DNA from: Pseudomonas xantholysinigenes
GTDB taxonomy: Bacteria; Pseudomonadota; Gammaproteobacteria; Pseudomonadales; Pseudomonadaceae
Assembly: GCF_014268885.2 (NCBI RefSeq)
Contig: NZ_CP077095.1
Coordinates: 3,627,001-3,691,000, forward strand
DNA length: 64,000 nt
Reading direction: 5' to 3'
The translations under genes were made by a program, and so were the position numbers. Under the pieces are notes generated by a model. The model searched no databases. It was not told the origin of the DNA and worked only from the letters and a program-made list of their open reading frames with translations. Shown in pieces: positions 7,665 through 17,236 of this stretch. Within the stretch, counting starts at the first letter, position 1. The number at the start of each line of letters is the position of its first letter.

Positions 7665-8900
7665 ATGAGCACCCCTTCCACCCTGCTGGCCCACGCAGTC
7701 CGCCAACATGGCTCGCCACTCTGGGCCTACGACGCACAGACCATCGGCCAACGCATCGATCAGCTCAAGCAGCACTTCGACACCGTACGCTTCGCGCAAA
7801 AGGCCAACCCCAACCTGCATGTGCTGCGCCTGATCCGCGAGCGCGGCCTGGTGCTCGACGCGGTATCCCTGGGGGAAATGGAGCGTGCCTTCGCCGCCGG
7901 GGCTTCGGTGGGGGGTGAACCGGCTGGCGTGGTGCTGACCTGCGATGTGCTGGACCAGCCAACCCTGGCGCGGGTGGTCGAGACCGGCATCGAAGTCAAC
8001 GCCGGTTCCATCGACATGCTCCGTCAGTTGGGCGAGCGCTCCCCTGGCCATCGCGTGTGGCTGCGCATCAACCCCGGTTTCGGCCACGGCCACAGCCGCA
8101 AGACCAACACCGGTGGCGAAAACAGCAAGCATGGTATCTGGCACGCGCAACTGCCCGAAGCACTGGCCTGCGTGAAACAGTACGGCCTGCACCTGGTGGG
8201 CGTGCACATGCATATCGGCTCCGGGGTGGACTACCAGCACCTGGAGCAAGTGGCCAGCGCCATGGTCGAACTGATCGGCCAACTGGGCATGGACATCGAG
8301 GCGTTCTCCATCGGTGGCGGGCTGTCCACGCCATACCGCGACGGCGACCAGCCGGTGGACCTGCAACGCTATGCCCGCACCTGGGCGGTGGCGCGCAGCG
8401 AAATCGAGGCGATGCTCGGCCACCCCGTGCGCATGGAAATCGAGCCGGGGCGCTACCTGGTGGCGGAGTCCGGTTACCTGGTAGCCGAGGTGCGGGCGGT
8501 CAAGCAGATGGGCGACAAGCACTACATGCTGGTCGACGCCGGCTTCAACGACCTGATGCGCCCGGCGATGTATGGCGCCTATCACCACATGAGCCTGTTC
8601 GATGCCGTGGGCCGGCCGGTGAGCCGCCCGCTGCAAGCCACCGTGGTGGCCGGGCCGCTGTGCGAATCCGGGGATGTGTTTACCCAGAACGACCAGGAGC
8701 TGACCCCGCAGCAACTGCCCCAGGCCAAGGTCGGCGACCTGCTGGTGATCCACGACGCCGGGGCCTATGGCGCCTCGATGTCGTCGAACTACAACAGCCG
8801 ACCGCTGCTGCCTGAGTTCCTGATCGAGCAGGACAACCTGCGGATGATCCGCCGCCGCCAGAGCGTGCAGGAGCTGCTGGCCCTGGAGCTGGACCTGTAA
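7665..8900 (+). CDS. lysA: Diaminopimelate decarboxylase
   Basis: 411 residues. It is a PLP enzyme of the alanine-racemase fold that converts meso-diaminopimelate to L-lysine, the last step of lysine synthesis. The PLP lysine is K46 in FAQKANPN. Other family motifs are HMHIGSG, the glycine-rich SIGGGLSTPY phosphate loop, EIEPGRYLVAE and the active-site cysteine region CESGDVF near the C-terminus, followed by GAYGASMSSNYNSRP. The start at 7665 has AAGGAACA upstream; the reading frame extends further but without a ribosome site. Divergent from a LysR-type regulator as in enterobacteria. Pseudomonads usually carry another lysA beside dapF, so this may be a second, regulated copy (inference). Confidence 0.93.
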   Translation: MSTPSTLLAHAVRQHGSPLWAYDAQTIGQRIDQLKQHFDTVRFAQKANPNLHVLRLIRERGLVLDAVSLGEMERAFAAGASVGGEPAGVVLTCDVLDQPTLARVVETGIEVNAGSIDMLRQLGERSPGHRVWLRINPGFGHGHSRKTNTGGENSKHGIWHAQLPEALACVKQYGLHLVGVHMHIGSGVDYQHLEQVASAMVELIGQLGMDIEAFSIGGGLSTPYRDGDQPVDLQRYARTWAVARSEIEAMLGHPVRMEIEPGRYLVAESGYLVAEVRAVKQMGDKHYMLVDAGFNDLMRPAMYGAYHHMSLFDAVGRPVSRPLQATVVAGPLCESGDVFTQNDQELTPQQLPQAKVGDLLVIHDAGAYGASMSSNYNSRPLLPEFLIEQDNLRMIRRRQSVQELLALELDL

Positions 8901-8970
8901 ACATCCGCTTGCGGGCTAATCCTGTGGGAGCAACTGTCTTGCTCAATGTCTAGAATCTGGCGCGATCCGT

Positions 8971-9034
8971 ATGGGAGCGGGCTTGCCCGCGACACTGCGG
9001 CGCCTGCTTCGCGGGCAAGCCCGCTCCCACAGGG
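8971..9034. repeat. REP pair (GGGCTTGCCCGCGA class)
   Basis: Two inverted REP units, GGGAGCGGGCTTGCCCGCGA (8973-8992) and its complement around 9009-9028, are separated by about 17 bases in the lysA-kdpE gap. This is the common Pseudomonas REP class. No gene lies in the gap. Confidence 0.85.
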
Positions 9035-9080
9035 GGGACAGTTCTCGGCGTGATCTCCCTCATGGAGTTGCGCCGTGATT

Positions 9081-9773
9081 TCAGGCCGGGGTCACCAGAC
9101 GGTACCCCACGCCCGCCTCGGTAATGATGAACCGAGGCGCGGTCGGGTCATCCCCCAGCTTCTGCCGCAAATGCCCCACCACGATCCGCAGGTAATGGGT
9201 GTCGTCGACATGGGTCGGCCCCCAGATGTCCTTGAGCAGTTGCTGCTGGGTGATCACCCGCCCCGGGTGCCCGGCCAGTTGCGCCAGCAGCGCATACTCC
9301 TTGCGGGTCAGCGCCACCTCGACGCCGTCCAGGGTCACCTTGCGAAAGGCAAAATCCACCACCAGCGCCCCGAAGCTCGCGGTCGCGGCCACCCCGCCCG
9401 CCTGCGGCGCCTGGCGCAACAAGGCCCGCACCCGGGCTAGAAACTCCTGGATACCGAACGGTTTGGTCACGTAGTCGTTGGCCCCGCCATCGAGCGCATC
9501 GACCTTCTGCACCTCGCTGGCACGCACCGACAGCACCATCACCGGCACCGTGCTCCATTCGCGCAACTCACGCAACACCTGCTGGCCGTCCATGTCCGGC
9601 AGGCCGAGGTCGAGCACCACCAGGTCGGGCTTGCCCAGCGCCGCCTGGGCCAGGCCCTCGCCGCCGGTGGCGGCCTCGAGCACCTTGTAGCCCTGGGATG
9701 CCAGGCTGATGCGCAGGAACTTGCGGATCTGCGGCTCGTCGTCGATGACCAGCAGGGTGGCGGCTTGGCTCAT
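9081..9773 (-). CDS. kdpE: Potassium-responsive response regulator KdpE
   Basis: 230 residues of the OmpR/PhoB class. The receiver domain has the acidic pair in VIDDEPQ, the phosphoacceptor D55 in LVVLDLGLPD and the K of VTKPFGIQEF. The C-terminal winged helix contains LTRKEYALLAQLAGHPGRVI and THYLRIVVGHLRQKLGDDP. KdpE is phosphorylated by KdpD and activates the kdpFABC promoter under potassium limitation or osmotic stress. Its ATG overlaps the kdpD stop (ATGA), so the two are coupled. It is last in the cluster. Confidence 0.95.
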   Translation of the reverse strand: MSQAATLLVIDDEPQIRKFLRISLASQGYKVLEAATGGEGLAQAALGKPDLVVLDLGLPDMDGQQVLRELREWSTVPVMVLSVRASEVQKVDALDGGANDYVTKPFGIQEFLARVRALLRQAPQAGGVAATASFGALVVDFAFRKVTLDGVEVALTRKEYALLAQLAGHPGRVITQQQLLKDIWGPTHVDDTHYLRIVVGHLRQKLGDDPTAPRFIITEAGVGYRLVTPA

Positions 9774-12424
9774 GGGGCTTCACTTTCGGTCGCGGGTTGG
9801 GTGGGCAGCGGCAAGCATAGAGTGATGCAGGTGCCCTGGCCATCGATGCCGTCGCCCACCAGGATGCGCCCGCCATGGGCGCCGATCATGCCCTGGCAGA
9901 TGGCCAGGCCCAGGCCGGTACCCTGCCCGCCGCGGTCACCCCGGGCAGCGGTGTAGAACATGTCGAAGATCTTCTCGCGCTCCTCCAGCGGAATGCCAGG
10001 GCCCTGGTCGCTGACGGCAAAGCACAATTGCTGGTCGCGCACCTGCACCTGCAACACCAGGCGCCCTTGCGCGGGCGAGAAGCGCGCGGCGTTTTCCAGC
10101 ACATTGACCAGCGCCTGCTCGATCAACGCGGCATGGACGAACAGCAGCGGCAGTTCGCCGGGGACCTCGGTATGCACCCGCAGCGGCGCCAGCACCACAC
10201 GCAGACGGTTCAACGCGCTACCGACGATATCGCCGGGCGCCACCCAGTCACGGGCGAGCTTGAGGCTGCCGTGGCCAAGGCGGGTCATGTCCAGCAGGTT
10301 CTGGATGTAGCGGTCCAGGCGCTCGGCTTCGTCACGGGTGCCTTCGAGCAACTCGCGCCGGTCATCCAGGGGGATCGCCTCGCCCAACGCCAGCAGGCTG
10401 TCGATACTGCCGCGCATCGCCGTCAACGGCGTGCGCAGGTCGTGGGACACCGAGGCCAGCAAAGCACTGCGCAGTTGCTCGGTTTCACCGTGCAGGCGCG
10501 CAGCCTCCAACTGCTCGCCAAGGCGGGCACGGGCCAGGGCCTGGGCCAGGGGTTGCGCCAGGGCCATCAGCAGACGCCGGCGCTGGGCGGTCAGCGGCTC
10601 GCCGCTACGCGGGCGCACGCCGAGCAACGCCAGGGGCTGGTCGTCCACCGCCAGCGGCCACCACCACCAGCGGCCATGGGGCAAGGTATCGCTGCCAAAA
10701 CCGGCGGCCTGGCCGTGCTGCCAGGCCCATTCGGCGGCGGCGCGCTCGTTGTCGGTAAAGGCCGGGGCGCCGCCGCTGGCCACTTGCAGCAGGCCATCGG
10801 CGCTGCGTTCGAGCAGGCATGCCTGTACGTCCTGCCAGCCATCCAGGTGCTGGCCGGCGGCGCTGAACACCGCCTGGCGATCGGTGGCCACGGTCAACCG
10901 GCGCGACAAATCGAGCAACTGGTTGGTCTGCGCCTGGGTTTCACGCAGCGCCTGCAACTGACGGCGCTGGCGCGCGGCGAGGTTGCCGGTAAGCGCGGCC
11001 ATCAGCAGGAAAAACACCAAGGTCAGCACGTCTTCTTCGCGCTGGATGCTGAACGAGAAGTTCGGCGGGATGAACAGGAAGTCGTAGGTCAGGAACGACA
11101 GCGCCGCGCAGGCCAGCGCCGGGCCCAGGCTGCTACGCACCGCCACCAGCAGCACGGCGGCGAGGAACACCAGCGAAATATTGGGCAACGCCAGCACGCT
11201 GGACACCGCCCACGCCAAGCCGGCGGCCAACAGCGTGGCCAGCAGCGCCAGCAAGTAGTGGCGCCACACCCACACACGCTTGACCGCCGCCCGCGGCGTG
11301 GGTGGCTGGGCGTCGCGATCCAGCACGTTGATTTCCAGGCCATGGCTTTCGCGCAGCAGGCGGGCTGCCACGCCGGCCCCGAAGAAGCGCCGACGCAGCA
11401 GGTCGCGGGACTGGCCCACCAGCACCAGGCTGGCGCGGCGCTCGCTGGCGTGCTGGATCAAGGTCCGCGCCACCTCGCCGGCACGCAGCAACACCACTTC
11501 GCCCCCCAGGCGCTCAGCCAATTGCTGGGCAGCTTGCAGGCGATGGCGGGCAGCCTCGTCACGCAGACGGCCATTGTCGACATGCACCACGCTCCAGGGC
11601 AGATGACGGCGCTGGGCGACGCGACAGGCATGCCGCACCAGCCGCTCAGCCTGCTCGTCGCCATCGATGCCCACCAGCAGCCGGCCACGCAGGGCCGGGG
11701 CTTCCTGACCGCGTTGGCGGTAGCCGCTGGCAAGGTCGGCGTCCACCTGGGCGGCGGCGGTGTGCATGGCCAGTTCGCGCAGGGCGGTGAGGTTGGTCTG
11801 GGAGAAGAACGCGTCGATAGCGGCGCGGGCCTGCTCGGGTACGTAGACCTTGCCTTCGCGCAGGCGTTCGAGCAGCTCGCGTGGCGGCAGGTCGATCAGC
11901 ACCAGCTCGAAGGCCTCCTGCAACACCCAGTCCGGCAGGGTTTCGCGCACCTGCACGCCGGTGATGTCGCGCACCTTGTCGTTGAGGCTTTCCAGGTGCT
12001 GGACGTTGACCGTGGTGTACACGTCGATGCCGGCGGCGAGCAGTTCCTGCACATCCTGCCAGCGCTTGGCGTGGCGGCTGCCGGGGGCGTTGCTGTGCGC
12101 CAGTTCGTCCACCAGCACCAACGGCGGCGCAGCCTTGAGCAGGCCGTCGAGGTCCATTTCCTCGAGCAGCACGCCGCGGTACTCACTGCGCAGCAAGGGT
12201 TGCTGGAGCAGGCCGCCGAGCAGGGCCTCGGTTTCGGCGCGGCCGTGGGTCTCGACCACCCCGGCCACCACCTGCACGCCCTGGCGCTGCTGGGCGTGGG
12301 CGGCCTGGAGCATGGCGAAGGTCTTGCCGACCCCGGGCGCGGCGCCGAGGAACACCTTGAGCCGGCCCCGGCCTTCGCGGGGCAAACCGGCCAACAGGGC
12401 GTCGGCGCGGGTGGAATCACTCAT
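9770..12424 (-). CDS. kdpD: Sensor histidine kinase KdpD
   Basis: 884 residues, the full family length. Order: KdpD N-terminal domain with Walker A GAAPGVGKT near residue 28 and DELAHSNAPGSRHAKRWQDV; a USP-like domain near 245-370 (GIDGDEQAERLVRHA); four membrane helices near 395-490; a GAF-like region; HisKA with SVSHDLRTPL, the phosphoacceptor His; and HATPase with GPGIPLEEREKIF and GQGTGLGLAI. It senses low potassium and ionic strength and controls KdpE phosphorylation. ATG at 12424 follows AAAGGATG. Between kdpC and kdpD lies a long REP palindrome (12460-12559), which may alter expression of kdpDE relative to kdpFABC. Confidence 0.96.
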   Translation of the reverse strand: MSDSTRADALLAGLPREGRGRLKVFLGAAPGVGKTFAMLQAAHAQQRQGVQVVAGVVETHGRAETEALLGGLLQQPLLRSEYRGVLLEEMDLDGLLKAAPPLVLVDELAHSNAPGSRHAKRWQDVQELLAAGIDVYTTVNVQHLESLNDKVRDITGVQVRETLPDWVLQEAFELVLIDLPPRELLERLREGKVYVPEQARAAIDAFFSQTNLTALRELAMHTAAAQVDADLASGYRQRGQEAPALRGRLLVGIDGDEQAERLVRHACRVAQRRHLPWSVVHVDNGRLRDEAARHRLQAAQQLAERLGGEVVLLRAGEVARTLIQHASERRASLVLVGQSRDLLRRRFFGAGVAARLLRESHGLEINVLDRDAQPPTPRAAVKRVWVWRHYLLALLATLLAAGLAWAVSSVLALPNISLVFLAAVLLVAVRSSLGPALACAALSFLTYDFLFIPPNFSFSIQREEDVLTLVFFLLMAALTGNLAARQRRQLQALRETQAQTNQLLDLSRRLTVATDRQAVFSAAGQHLDGWQDVQACLLERSADGLLQVASGGAPAFTDNERAAAEWAWQHGQAAGFGSDTLPHGRWWWWPLAVDDQPLALLGVRPRSGEPLTAQRRRLLMALAQPLAQALARARLGEQLEAARLHGETEQLRSALLASVSHDLRTPLTAMRGSIDSLLALGEAIPLDDRRELLEGTRDEAERLDRYIQNLLDMTRLGHGSLKLARDWVAPGDIVGSALNRLRVVLAPLRVHTEVPGELPLLFVHAALIEQALVNVLENAARFSPAQGRLVLQVQVRDQQLCFAVSDQGPGIPLEEREKIFDMFYTAARGDRGGQGTGLGLAICQGMIGAHGGRILVGDGIDGQGTCITLCLPLPTQPATESEAP

Positions 12425-12459
12425 GTTTCATCCTTTTTTTGCCTCATTACGCGGTCGAT

Positions 12460-12559
12460 GTAGGAGCGGCCTCGTGCCGCGAAAGGGCCGCGCAGCGGCC
12501 CCAGCGATTGTTGCATCGCCGCACTGCGCGGCCCTTTCGCGGCACGAGGCCGCTCCTAC
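12460..12559. repeat. REP palindrome (TAGGAGCGGCC class), unoccupied
   Basis: The arms GTAGGAGCGGCCTCGTGCCG and its complement enclose inner arms CGCGAAAGGGCCGCGCAG-type, giving a ~100-bp near-perfect inverted repeat between kdpC and kdpD. It is the same class that carries the IS110 element at two other places in the window, and here it is empty. The right arm contains GCCGCTCCTACAG at 12549-12561, the exact predicted target of that element. Confidence 0.9.
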
Positions 12560-12564
12560 AGGGG

Positions 12565-13128
12565 TCAATGCACGGCCACAGGCGCCAGACGCTCCAGCGC
12601 CTGGTTCAGCGCCAGCACGTTGACCACCGGCGGCCCGACCAATGGGCGCAGGGTGGCGTCATTCACCAGCACTTGCAAGCGCTCCTCTGGCACCTGCCGT
12701 GCCGCCGCCACACGCGGCAGCTGGTAGGCGACTGCCTCGGGCGACAGGTGCGGGTCCAGCCCGCTGCCCGAAGTGGTCAGCAGCGCCAACGGCACCGGTC
12801 CCTGCTGTGCCTGGTACTGCGTTGCGGCATCGGCCTTGACCCGCTCGGCCAACGCCGGATTGCTTGGCGCCAGGTTGCTCGCGCTGCTGGCCACGGTGGC
12901 GTAGTCACCGGCCGAAGGCCGCGACTGGAACCAGGCATCGCCCTTGAACACCTGGGCGATTAGCGCCGAACCACGCACCTGGCCGCGCTCGTCGCGCACC
13001 AGGCTGCCATTGGCCTGCTCGGGGAAGGCGACCTGGGCGATGCCGGTCACCGCCAGGGGGTACAACGCGCCGGTGACCAGGGTCATCAGCAGGACCAGGC
13101 TCAGGGCCGGGCGTAGGTATGCGGTCAT
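12565..13128 (-). CDS. kdpC: Potassium-transporting ATPase subunit C
   Basis: 187 residues from the ATG at 13128, which follows AAGGAGAG. One N-terminal membrane helix ([20 protein letters not shown]) anchors a periplasmic/extracytoplasmic domain carrying family motifs [31 protein letters not shown] and [10 protein letters not shown]. KdpC stabilises the KdpFABC complex and assists potassium affinity. It follows kdpB by 13 bases in the operon. Confidence 0.95.
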   Translation of the reverse strand: MTAYLRPALSLVLLMTLVTGALYPLAVTGIAQVAFPEQANGSLVRDERGQVRGSALIAQVFKGDAWFQSRPSAGDYATVASSASNLAPSNPALAERVKADAATQYQAQQGPVPLALLTTSGSGLDPHLSPEAVAYQLPRVAAARQVPEERLQVLVNDATLRPLVGPPVVNVLALNQALERLAPVAVH

Positions 13129-13141
13129 GTTCGTCTCTCCT

Positions 13142-15196
13142 TCAGACCAGGTGCAGGGCATTGAGCACAACGTCGATCAGCTTGATCCCGGCGAACGGCA
13201 CGATGATCCCGCCCAGGCCGTAGATCAGCAGGTTGCGCCGCAGCAGGTGGGCGGCACTGGCGGCCTGCACCCGTACCCCGCGCAGTGCCAGCGGAATCAG
13301 CACGATGATGATCAGCGCGTTGAACACGATGGCCGAGAGGATCGCGCTCTGCGGGCTGGCCAGGTGCATCAGGTTGAGCACGCCCAATTGCGGGTAGATG
13401 GCGGCGAACAGCGCCGGCAGGATGGCAAAGTACTTGGCCACGTCGTTGGCGATGGAGAAAGTGGTCAGTGCACCCCGGGTCACCAGCAGTTCCTTGCCCA
13501 CCTGCACCACATCCAGCAGCTTGGTCGGGTCGCTGTCCAAGTCGACCATGTTGGCCGCTTCACGGGCGGCCTGGGTACCGTCGTTCATGGCCATGCCGAC
13601 GTCGGCCTGGGCCAGCGCCGGGGCGTCGTTGGCGCCATCGCCGCACATGGCCACCAGGCGGCCGTCGTTCTGCTCCTGGCGGATACGCGCCAGCTTCTTC
13701 TCCGGGGTGGCTTCGGCAAGCACGTCGTCGACGCCAGCCTCGGCGGCGATGGCGGCGGCGGTCAACGGGTTATCGCCGGTGACCATCACGGTGCGGATGC
13801 CCAACTTGCGCAGTTCGGCAAAACGCTCGCGGATACCGGGCTTGACCACGTCCTTGAGGTGGATCACGCCCAGCAGGCGCTTGTCCACGCACACCAGCAA
13901 AGGGGTCCCGCCACTCTGGGCGATGCGCTCCACCTCACGGGCCAGCGCGGTGGGCAGCTCCAGGCGTTGCAGGCCGCAGAACGCCAGCACCGCATCAACG
14001 GCGCCCTTGCGGTAGCGGCGCTGCTGGAAGTCGATGCCCGACAGCCGTGTCTCGGCGCTGAAGGCAATGGCCTGGTACTGGTTGGCCGAAGGTTCGTCGA
14101 AGTCGTGCAACTGGCGCAGATACTCGACAATCGACTTGCCCTCGGCGGTATCGTCGGCCAGCGAGGCGAGCAAGGCGCCCGCCCCCAGCTCCTTGGCGGT
14201 CACCCCCGAAGCGGCGTGCAGGGCGCTGCAACGGCGGTTGCCGAAGGTGATGGTGCCGGTCTTGTCGAGCATCAGCGTGTGCACATCCCCCGCCGCCTCC
14301 ACCGCACGGCCGGAACGGGCGATCACGTTGAGCCGCACCAGGCGATCCATGCCGGCGATGCCGATGGCCGACAGCAGCCCGCCGATGGTGGTCGGGATCA
14401 GGGTAACCAGCAGCGCGGCAAGAAAGATCAGCGGTAGCTCGCCACCGGCGAAGCGGGCGAACGGCTGCAAGGTGACCACCACGATCAGGAAGATCAGGGT
14501 CAGGCCGATCAGCAGGATGTCCAGGGCGATCTCGTTGGGCGTCTTCTGCCGCTTGGCGCCCTCGACCAGGGCGATCATGCGGTCCAGGGTCGATTCGCCG
14601 GGGTTGCTGGTGATGCGGATCAGCAGCCAGTCGGAGACCAGCCGGGTGTTGCCGGTGACGGCCGAGCGATCGCCGCCGGACTCACGGATCACCGGCGCGG
14701 ACTCACCGGTGATGGCCGCCTCGTTGACCGCGGCGATGCCTTCGAGCACCTCGCCGTCGCCGGGGATCATTTCACCGGCCACCACCCGCACCACATCGTC
14801 CTTGCGCAACTGCGTGGCGGTCACGGTCTCGAAACTACCATCGGCCTTGCGCCTTTGGGCCGTCAGGCCCTGGCTGCCGGCCTTGAGGCTGTCGGCGCGG
14901 GCCTTGCCGCGACCTTCGGCCAGGGCTTCGGCGAAGTTGGCGAACAACACGGTGAACCACAGCCATACGGCGATCTGCACCGCCACGGCCGTGCTCACGC
15001 CGCTGCCGGGGGCGAAGCACAGCACGGTGGTCAGCGCGGCGGTCAAGGCCACCACCAGCATCACCGGCGTGCGCTTGAGCTGGCGCGGGTCGAGCTTGAC
15101 GAAAGCCTGCACCAGCGCCGGCCGCCACAAGGCGGCGAAGCGGGTCTGGTCCTTGGCGCTGTGCGGCGCCTTCACTTCTGGAATGGGCATGTTCAT
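13142..15196 (-). CDS. kdpB: Potassium-transporting P-type ATPase subunit B
   Basis: 684 residues, the catalytic P-type ATPase of KdpFABC. Visible motifs: [14 protein letters not shown] in the actuator domain, the phosphorylated Asp in [10 protein letters not shown] near residue 310, KGAVDAVL in the nucleotide-binding domain, and [10 protein letters not shown] plus [20 protein letters not shown] in the P domain. Seven membrane helices flank these. The ATG at 15196 has GAGGAG upstream. It lies 10 bases after the kdpA stop, consistent with one operon transcript. Confidence 0.97.
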   Translation of the reverse strand: MNMPIPEVKAPHSAKDQTRFAALWRPALVQAFVKLDPRQLKRTPVMLVVALTAALTTVLCFAPGSGVSTAVAVQIAVWLWFTVLFANFAEALAEGRGKARADSLKAGSQGLTAQRRKADGSFETVTATQLRKDDVVRVVAGEMIPGDGEVLEGIAAVNEAAITGESAPVIRESGGDRSAVTGNTRLVSDWLLIRITSNPGESTLDRMIALVEGAKRQKTPNEIALDILLIGLTLIFLIVVVTLQPFARFAGGELPLIFLAALLVTLIPTTIGGLLSAIGIAGMDRLVRLNVIARSGRAVEAAGDVHTLMLDKTGTITFGNRRCSALHAASGVTAKELGAGALLASLADDTAEGKSIVEYLRQLHDFDEPSANQYQAIAFSAETRLSGIDFQQRRYRKGAVDAVLAFCGLQRLELPTALAREVERIAQSGGTPLLVCVDKRLLGVIHLKDVVKPGIRERFAELRKLGIRTVMVTGDNPLTAAAIAAEAGVDDVLAEATPEKKLARIRQEQNDGRLVAMCGDGANDAPALAQADVGMAMNDGTQAAREAANMVDLDSDPTKLLDVVQVGKELLVTRGALTTFSIANDVAKYFAILPALFAAIYPQLGVLNLMHLASPQSAILSAIVFNALIIIVLIPLALRGVRVQAASAAHLLRRNLLIYGLGGIIVPFAGIKLIDVVLNALHLV

Positions 15197-15206
15197 GGTG
15201 TGCTCC

Positions 15207-16901
15207 TCAGAAACCCAGGCTCAGGTGTTCGGCAATCGGCCCCAAGGCCAGGGTCGGCAGGAAAGTCAGGCCACCGACCAACAGAATCGTCACCAGCAAC
15301 AGCGTGGTGAACAGCGGGCCATGGGTGGGGAAGCTGTTCAGGCCCTGCGGCGCGCTTTTCTTCGCCGCCAGGCTGCCGGCCAGGGCCAGCACCGGCAGGA
15401 TGTAGCCGAAGCGGCCGATGAGCATGGCCAGGGCGATCATCACGTTGTGGTAAGGGGTGTTGGCGCCGAAGCCGGCGAAGGCCGAGCCGTTGTTGGCGGT
15501 GCCGGAGGTGTAGGCGTACAGCAGTTGGCTGAAACCATGGGCGCCAGGGTTGCTCACGGCGCCGGCAGGCCCCGGCAGGCTGGCGGCGATGGCACCGAGC
15601 ACCAGCACGCCGACCGGCATCACCAGCAGGGTCGCCACCAGCAGTTGCACCTCACGGGCCTGCAGCTTCTTGCCCAGATACTCTGGCGTGCGGCCAATCA
15701 TCAGCCCGGCGAGGAACACCGCGATCAGCACGAACAGCAACATGCCGTAGAGGCCAGCGCCGACGCCGCCGAAGATCACCTCGCCGACCATCATGTTGAC
15801 CATCGCCACCATGCCCGTGAGCGGATTGAGGCTGTCGTGCATCGCGTTGACCGAACCGTTGGAGGCGGCGGTGGTGGTCACCGTCCACAGCACCGAACCC
15901 GTGGTGCCGAAGCGGCTCTCCTTGCCTTCCAGTGGCGCGGCCTGCTGCACCTGGGCGCTTTCCAGCGCCGGGTTGGGCTGCTGCTCCGACCACAGTGCGG
16001 TGCCGCCGCCGATCAGGAACAGTGCCAGCATGCAGGCGATGATCGCGCGGCTCTGGCGCAGGTCCTTGACGTAGTGGCCAAAGGTGAACACCAGCGCCAC
16101 CGGGATCAGGATGATCGAGGCCACCTCGAACAGGTTGCTCCAGGCGCTGGGGTTCTCGAACGGGTGCGCCGAGTTGACGCCGAAGAAACCACCACCGTTG
16201 GTGCCCAATTGCTTGATGGCGATCTGGCTCGCGGCCGGGCCCAGCGGAATGGTCTGCTCGGCGCCTTGCAGGGTGATGGCGTGGGCATAGTCGGCGAAGG
16301 TCTGTGGCACGCCCTGCCACACCAGCAACAACGCCAGCAGCAGGCACAGCGGCAGCAGGCCATAGAGGGTGGCGCGGGTCAGGTCGACCCAGAAGTTGCC
16401 GAGCACGTGGGTCGAACGCCGGGCGATGCCACGGCAAAGCGCCACCAGCACCGCCAGGCCGGTGGCGGCGCTGACGAAGTTCTGCACGGTCAGGCCAAGC
16501 ATCTGGCTCAGGTAGCTGACCGACGCTTCGCCGCTATAGGACTGCCAGTTGGTATTGGTCATGAAACTGACCGCGGTATTGAAGGCCAGCGACCATTCCT
16601 GGCCCGGCAGGTGCTGCGGGTTCAGCGGCAGGCTGCCTTGCAACTGCAGCACGCCGAACAGCAGCAGGAAGCCAGCGAGGTTGAAGGCCAGCAAGGCCAG
16701 GGTGTACTGCTTCCAGTTGTGTTCCTGGTCAGCGTCCACCCCGGCCAGGCGATAGCAACCTCGCTCCAGCGGGCCGAGGACTGGCGACAGCCAGGTACGC
16801 TGGCCCTCCATGACCTTGAAGTAGAAGCGCCCAAGCCAAGGCGCCGGCAACAGCACGATGGCGAAGAACGCCAACAGCAACAGGTAGTCGTAACTGTGCA
16901 T
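15207..16901 (-). CDS. kdpA: Potassium-transporting ATPase subunit A (channel subunit)
   Basis: 564 residues with about ten membrane helices. The four pore-loop regions typical of KdpA are visible, including [35 protein letters not shown] and [20 protein letters not shown]. This superfamily-of-K-transporters subunit binds potassium and passes it toward KdpB. It is preceded by kdpF and followed by kdpB on the same strand. Confidence 0.97.
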   Translation of the reverse strand: MHSYDYLLLLAFFAIVLLPAPWLGRFYFKVMEGQRTWLSPVLGPLERGCYRLAGVDADQEHNWKQYTLALLAFNLAGFLLLFGVLQLQGSLPLNPQHLPGQEWSLAFNTAVSFMTNTNWQSYSGEASVSYLSQMLGLTVQNFVSAATGLAVLVALCRGIARRSTHVLGNFWVDLTRATLYGLLPLCLLLALLLVWQGVPQTFADYAHAITLQGAEQTIPLGPAASQIAIKQLGTNGGGFFGVNSAHPFENPSAWSNLFEVASIILIPVALVFTFGHYVKDLRQSRAIIACMLALFLIGGGTALWSEQQPNPALESAQVQQAAPLEGKESRFGTTGSVLWTVTTTAASNGSVNAMHDSLNPLTGMVAMVNMMVGEVIFGGVGAGLYGMLLFVLIAVFLAGLMIGRTPEYLGKKLQAREVQLLVATLLVMPVGVLVLGAIAASLPGPAGAVSNPGAHGFSQLLYAYTSGTANNGSAFAGFGANTPYHNVMIALAMLIGRFGYILPVLALAGSLAAKKSAPQGLNSFPTHGPLFTTLLLVTILLVGGLTFLPTLALGPIAEHLSLGF

Positions 16902-16910
16902 GGCCGCCCC

Positions 16911-17000
16911 TTAGCCGCGATCGGCGCGCAGCAGCGCCACCAACAGGTAAACCGCCAACGCCACCGCCAAGAGCAGTGACAGCCCGTCGAGCATGTACAT
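16911..17000 (-). CDS. kdpF: Potassium-transporting ATPase subunit F
   Basis: 29 residues: MYMLDGLSLLLAVALA then VYLLVALLRADRG, a single membrane helix as in KdpF, the small lipid-like stabilising subunit. The start at 17000 has AGGGGAG at correct distance; an internal ATG at 16994 is possible. It is the first gene of kdpFABC and ends nine bases before the kdpA start. Its small size makes it easy to miss; position and composition identify it. Confidence 0.9.
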   Translation of the reverse strand: MYMLDGLSLLLAVALAVYLLVALLRADRG

Positions 17001-17091
17001 GTGCAATCTCCCCTAGTTGCGGCGTGAGGGCCGCTTTGGGGAAATTGTCCGAGGGAGGGGCGTAAAGGGGCGAGATCAGGGGTGGGGTCAG

Positions 17092-17110
17092 GGCATAAAG
17101 AAAGCGTAAA
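17092..17110 (-). promoter_or_regulatory. KdpE-box candidate
   Basis: On the minus strand the site reads TTTACGCTTTCTTTATGCC, a T-rich pair of TTTA elements about 90 bases upstream of kdpF. It resembles, at 14 of 19 positions by eye, the E. coli KdpE site as I remember it (TTTATACTTTTTTTACACC). Position and family make a KdpE activation site plausible; the core promoter itself is not clear. Confidence 0.5.
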
Positions 17111-17130
17111 GATCTGGCATCAACGGCTGT

Positions 17131-17220
17131 CTGTACCGGCCTCTTCGCGGGCAAGCCCGCTCCCACAGGTAGAGCGCTGTTCCTGTGGGAGCGGGCTTGC
17201 CCGCGAAGAGGCCGGTACAG
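17131..17220. repeat. Perfect REP inverted repeat
   Basis: Two 39-bp arms (17131-17169 and 17182-17220) are perfect complements around a 12-bp loop, each containing GCGGGCAAGCCCGC. It separates the kdp promoter region from the end of the AI-2E-family gene and could form a strong hairpin or cruciform. It may also act as terminator for one side. Confidence 0.92.
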
Positions 17221-17236
17221 GTGACAAAGAACTACC

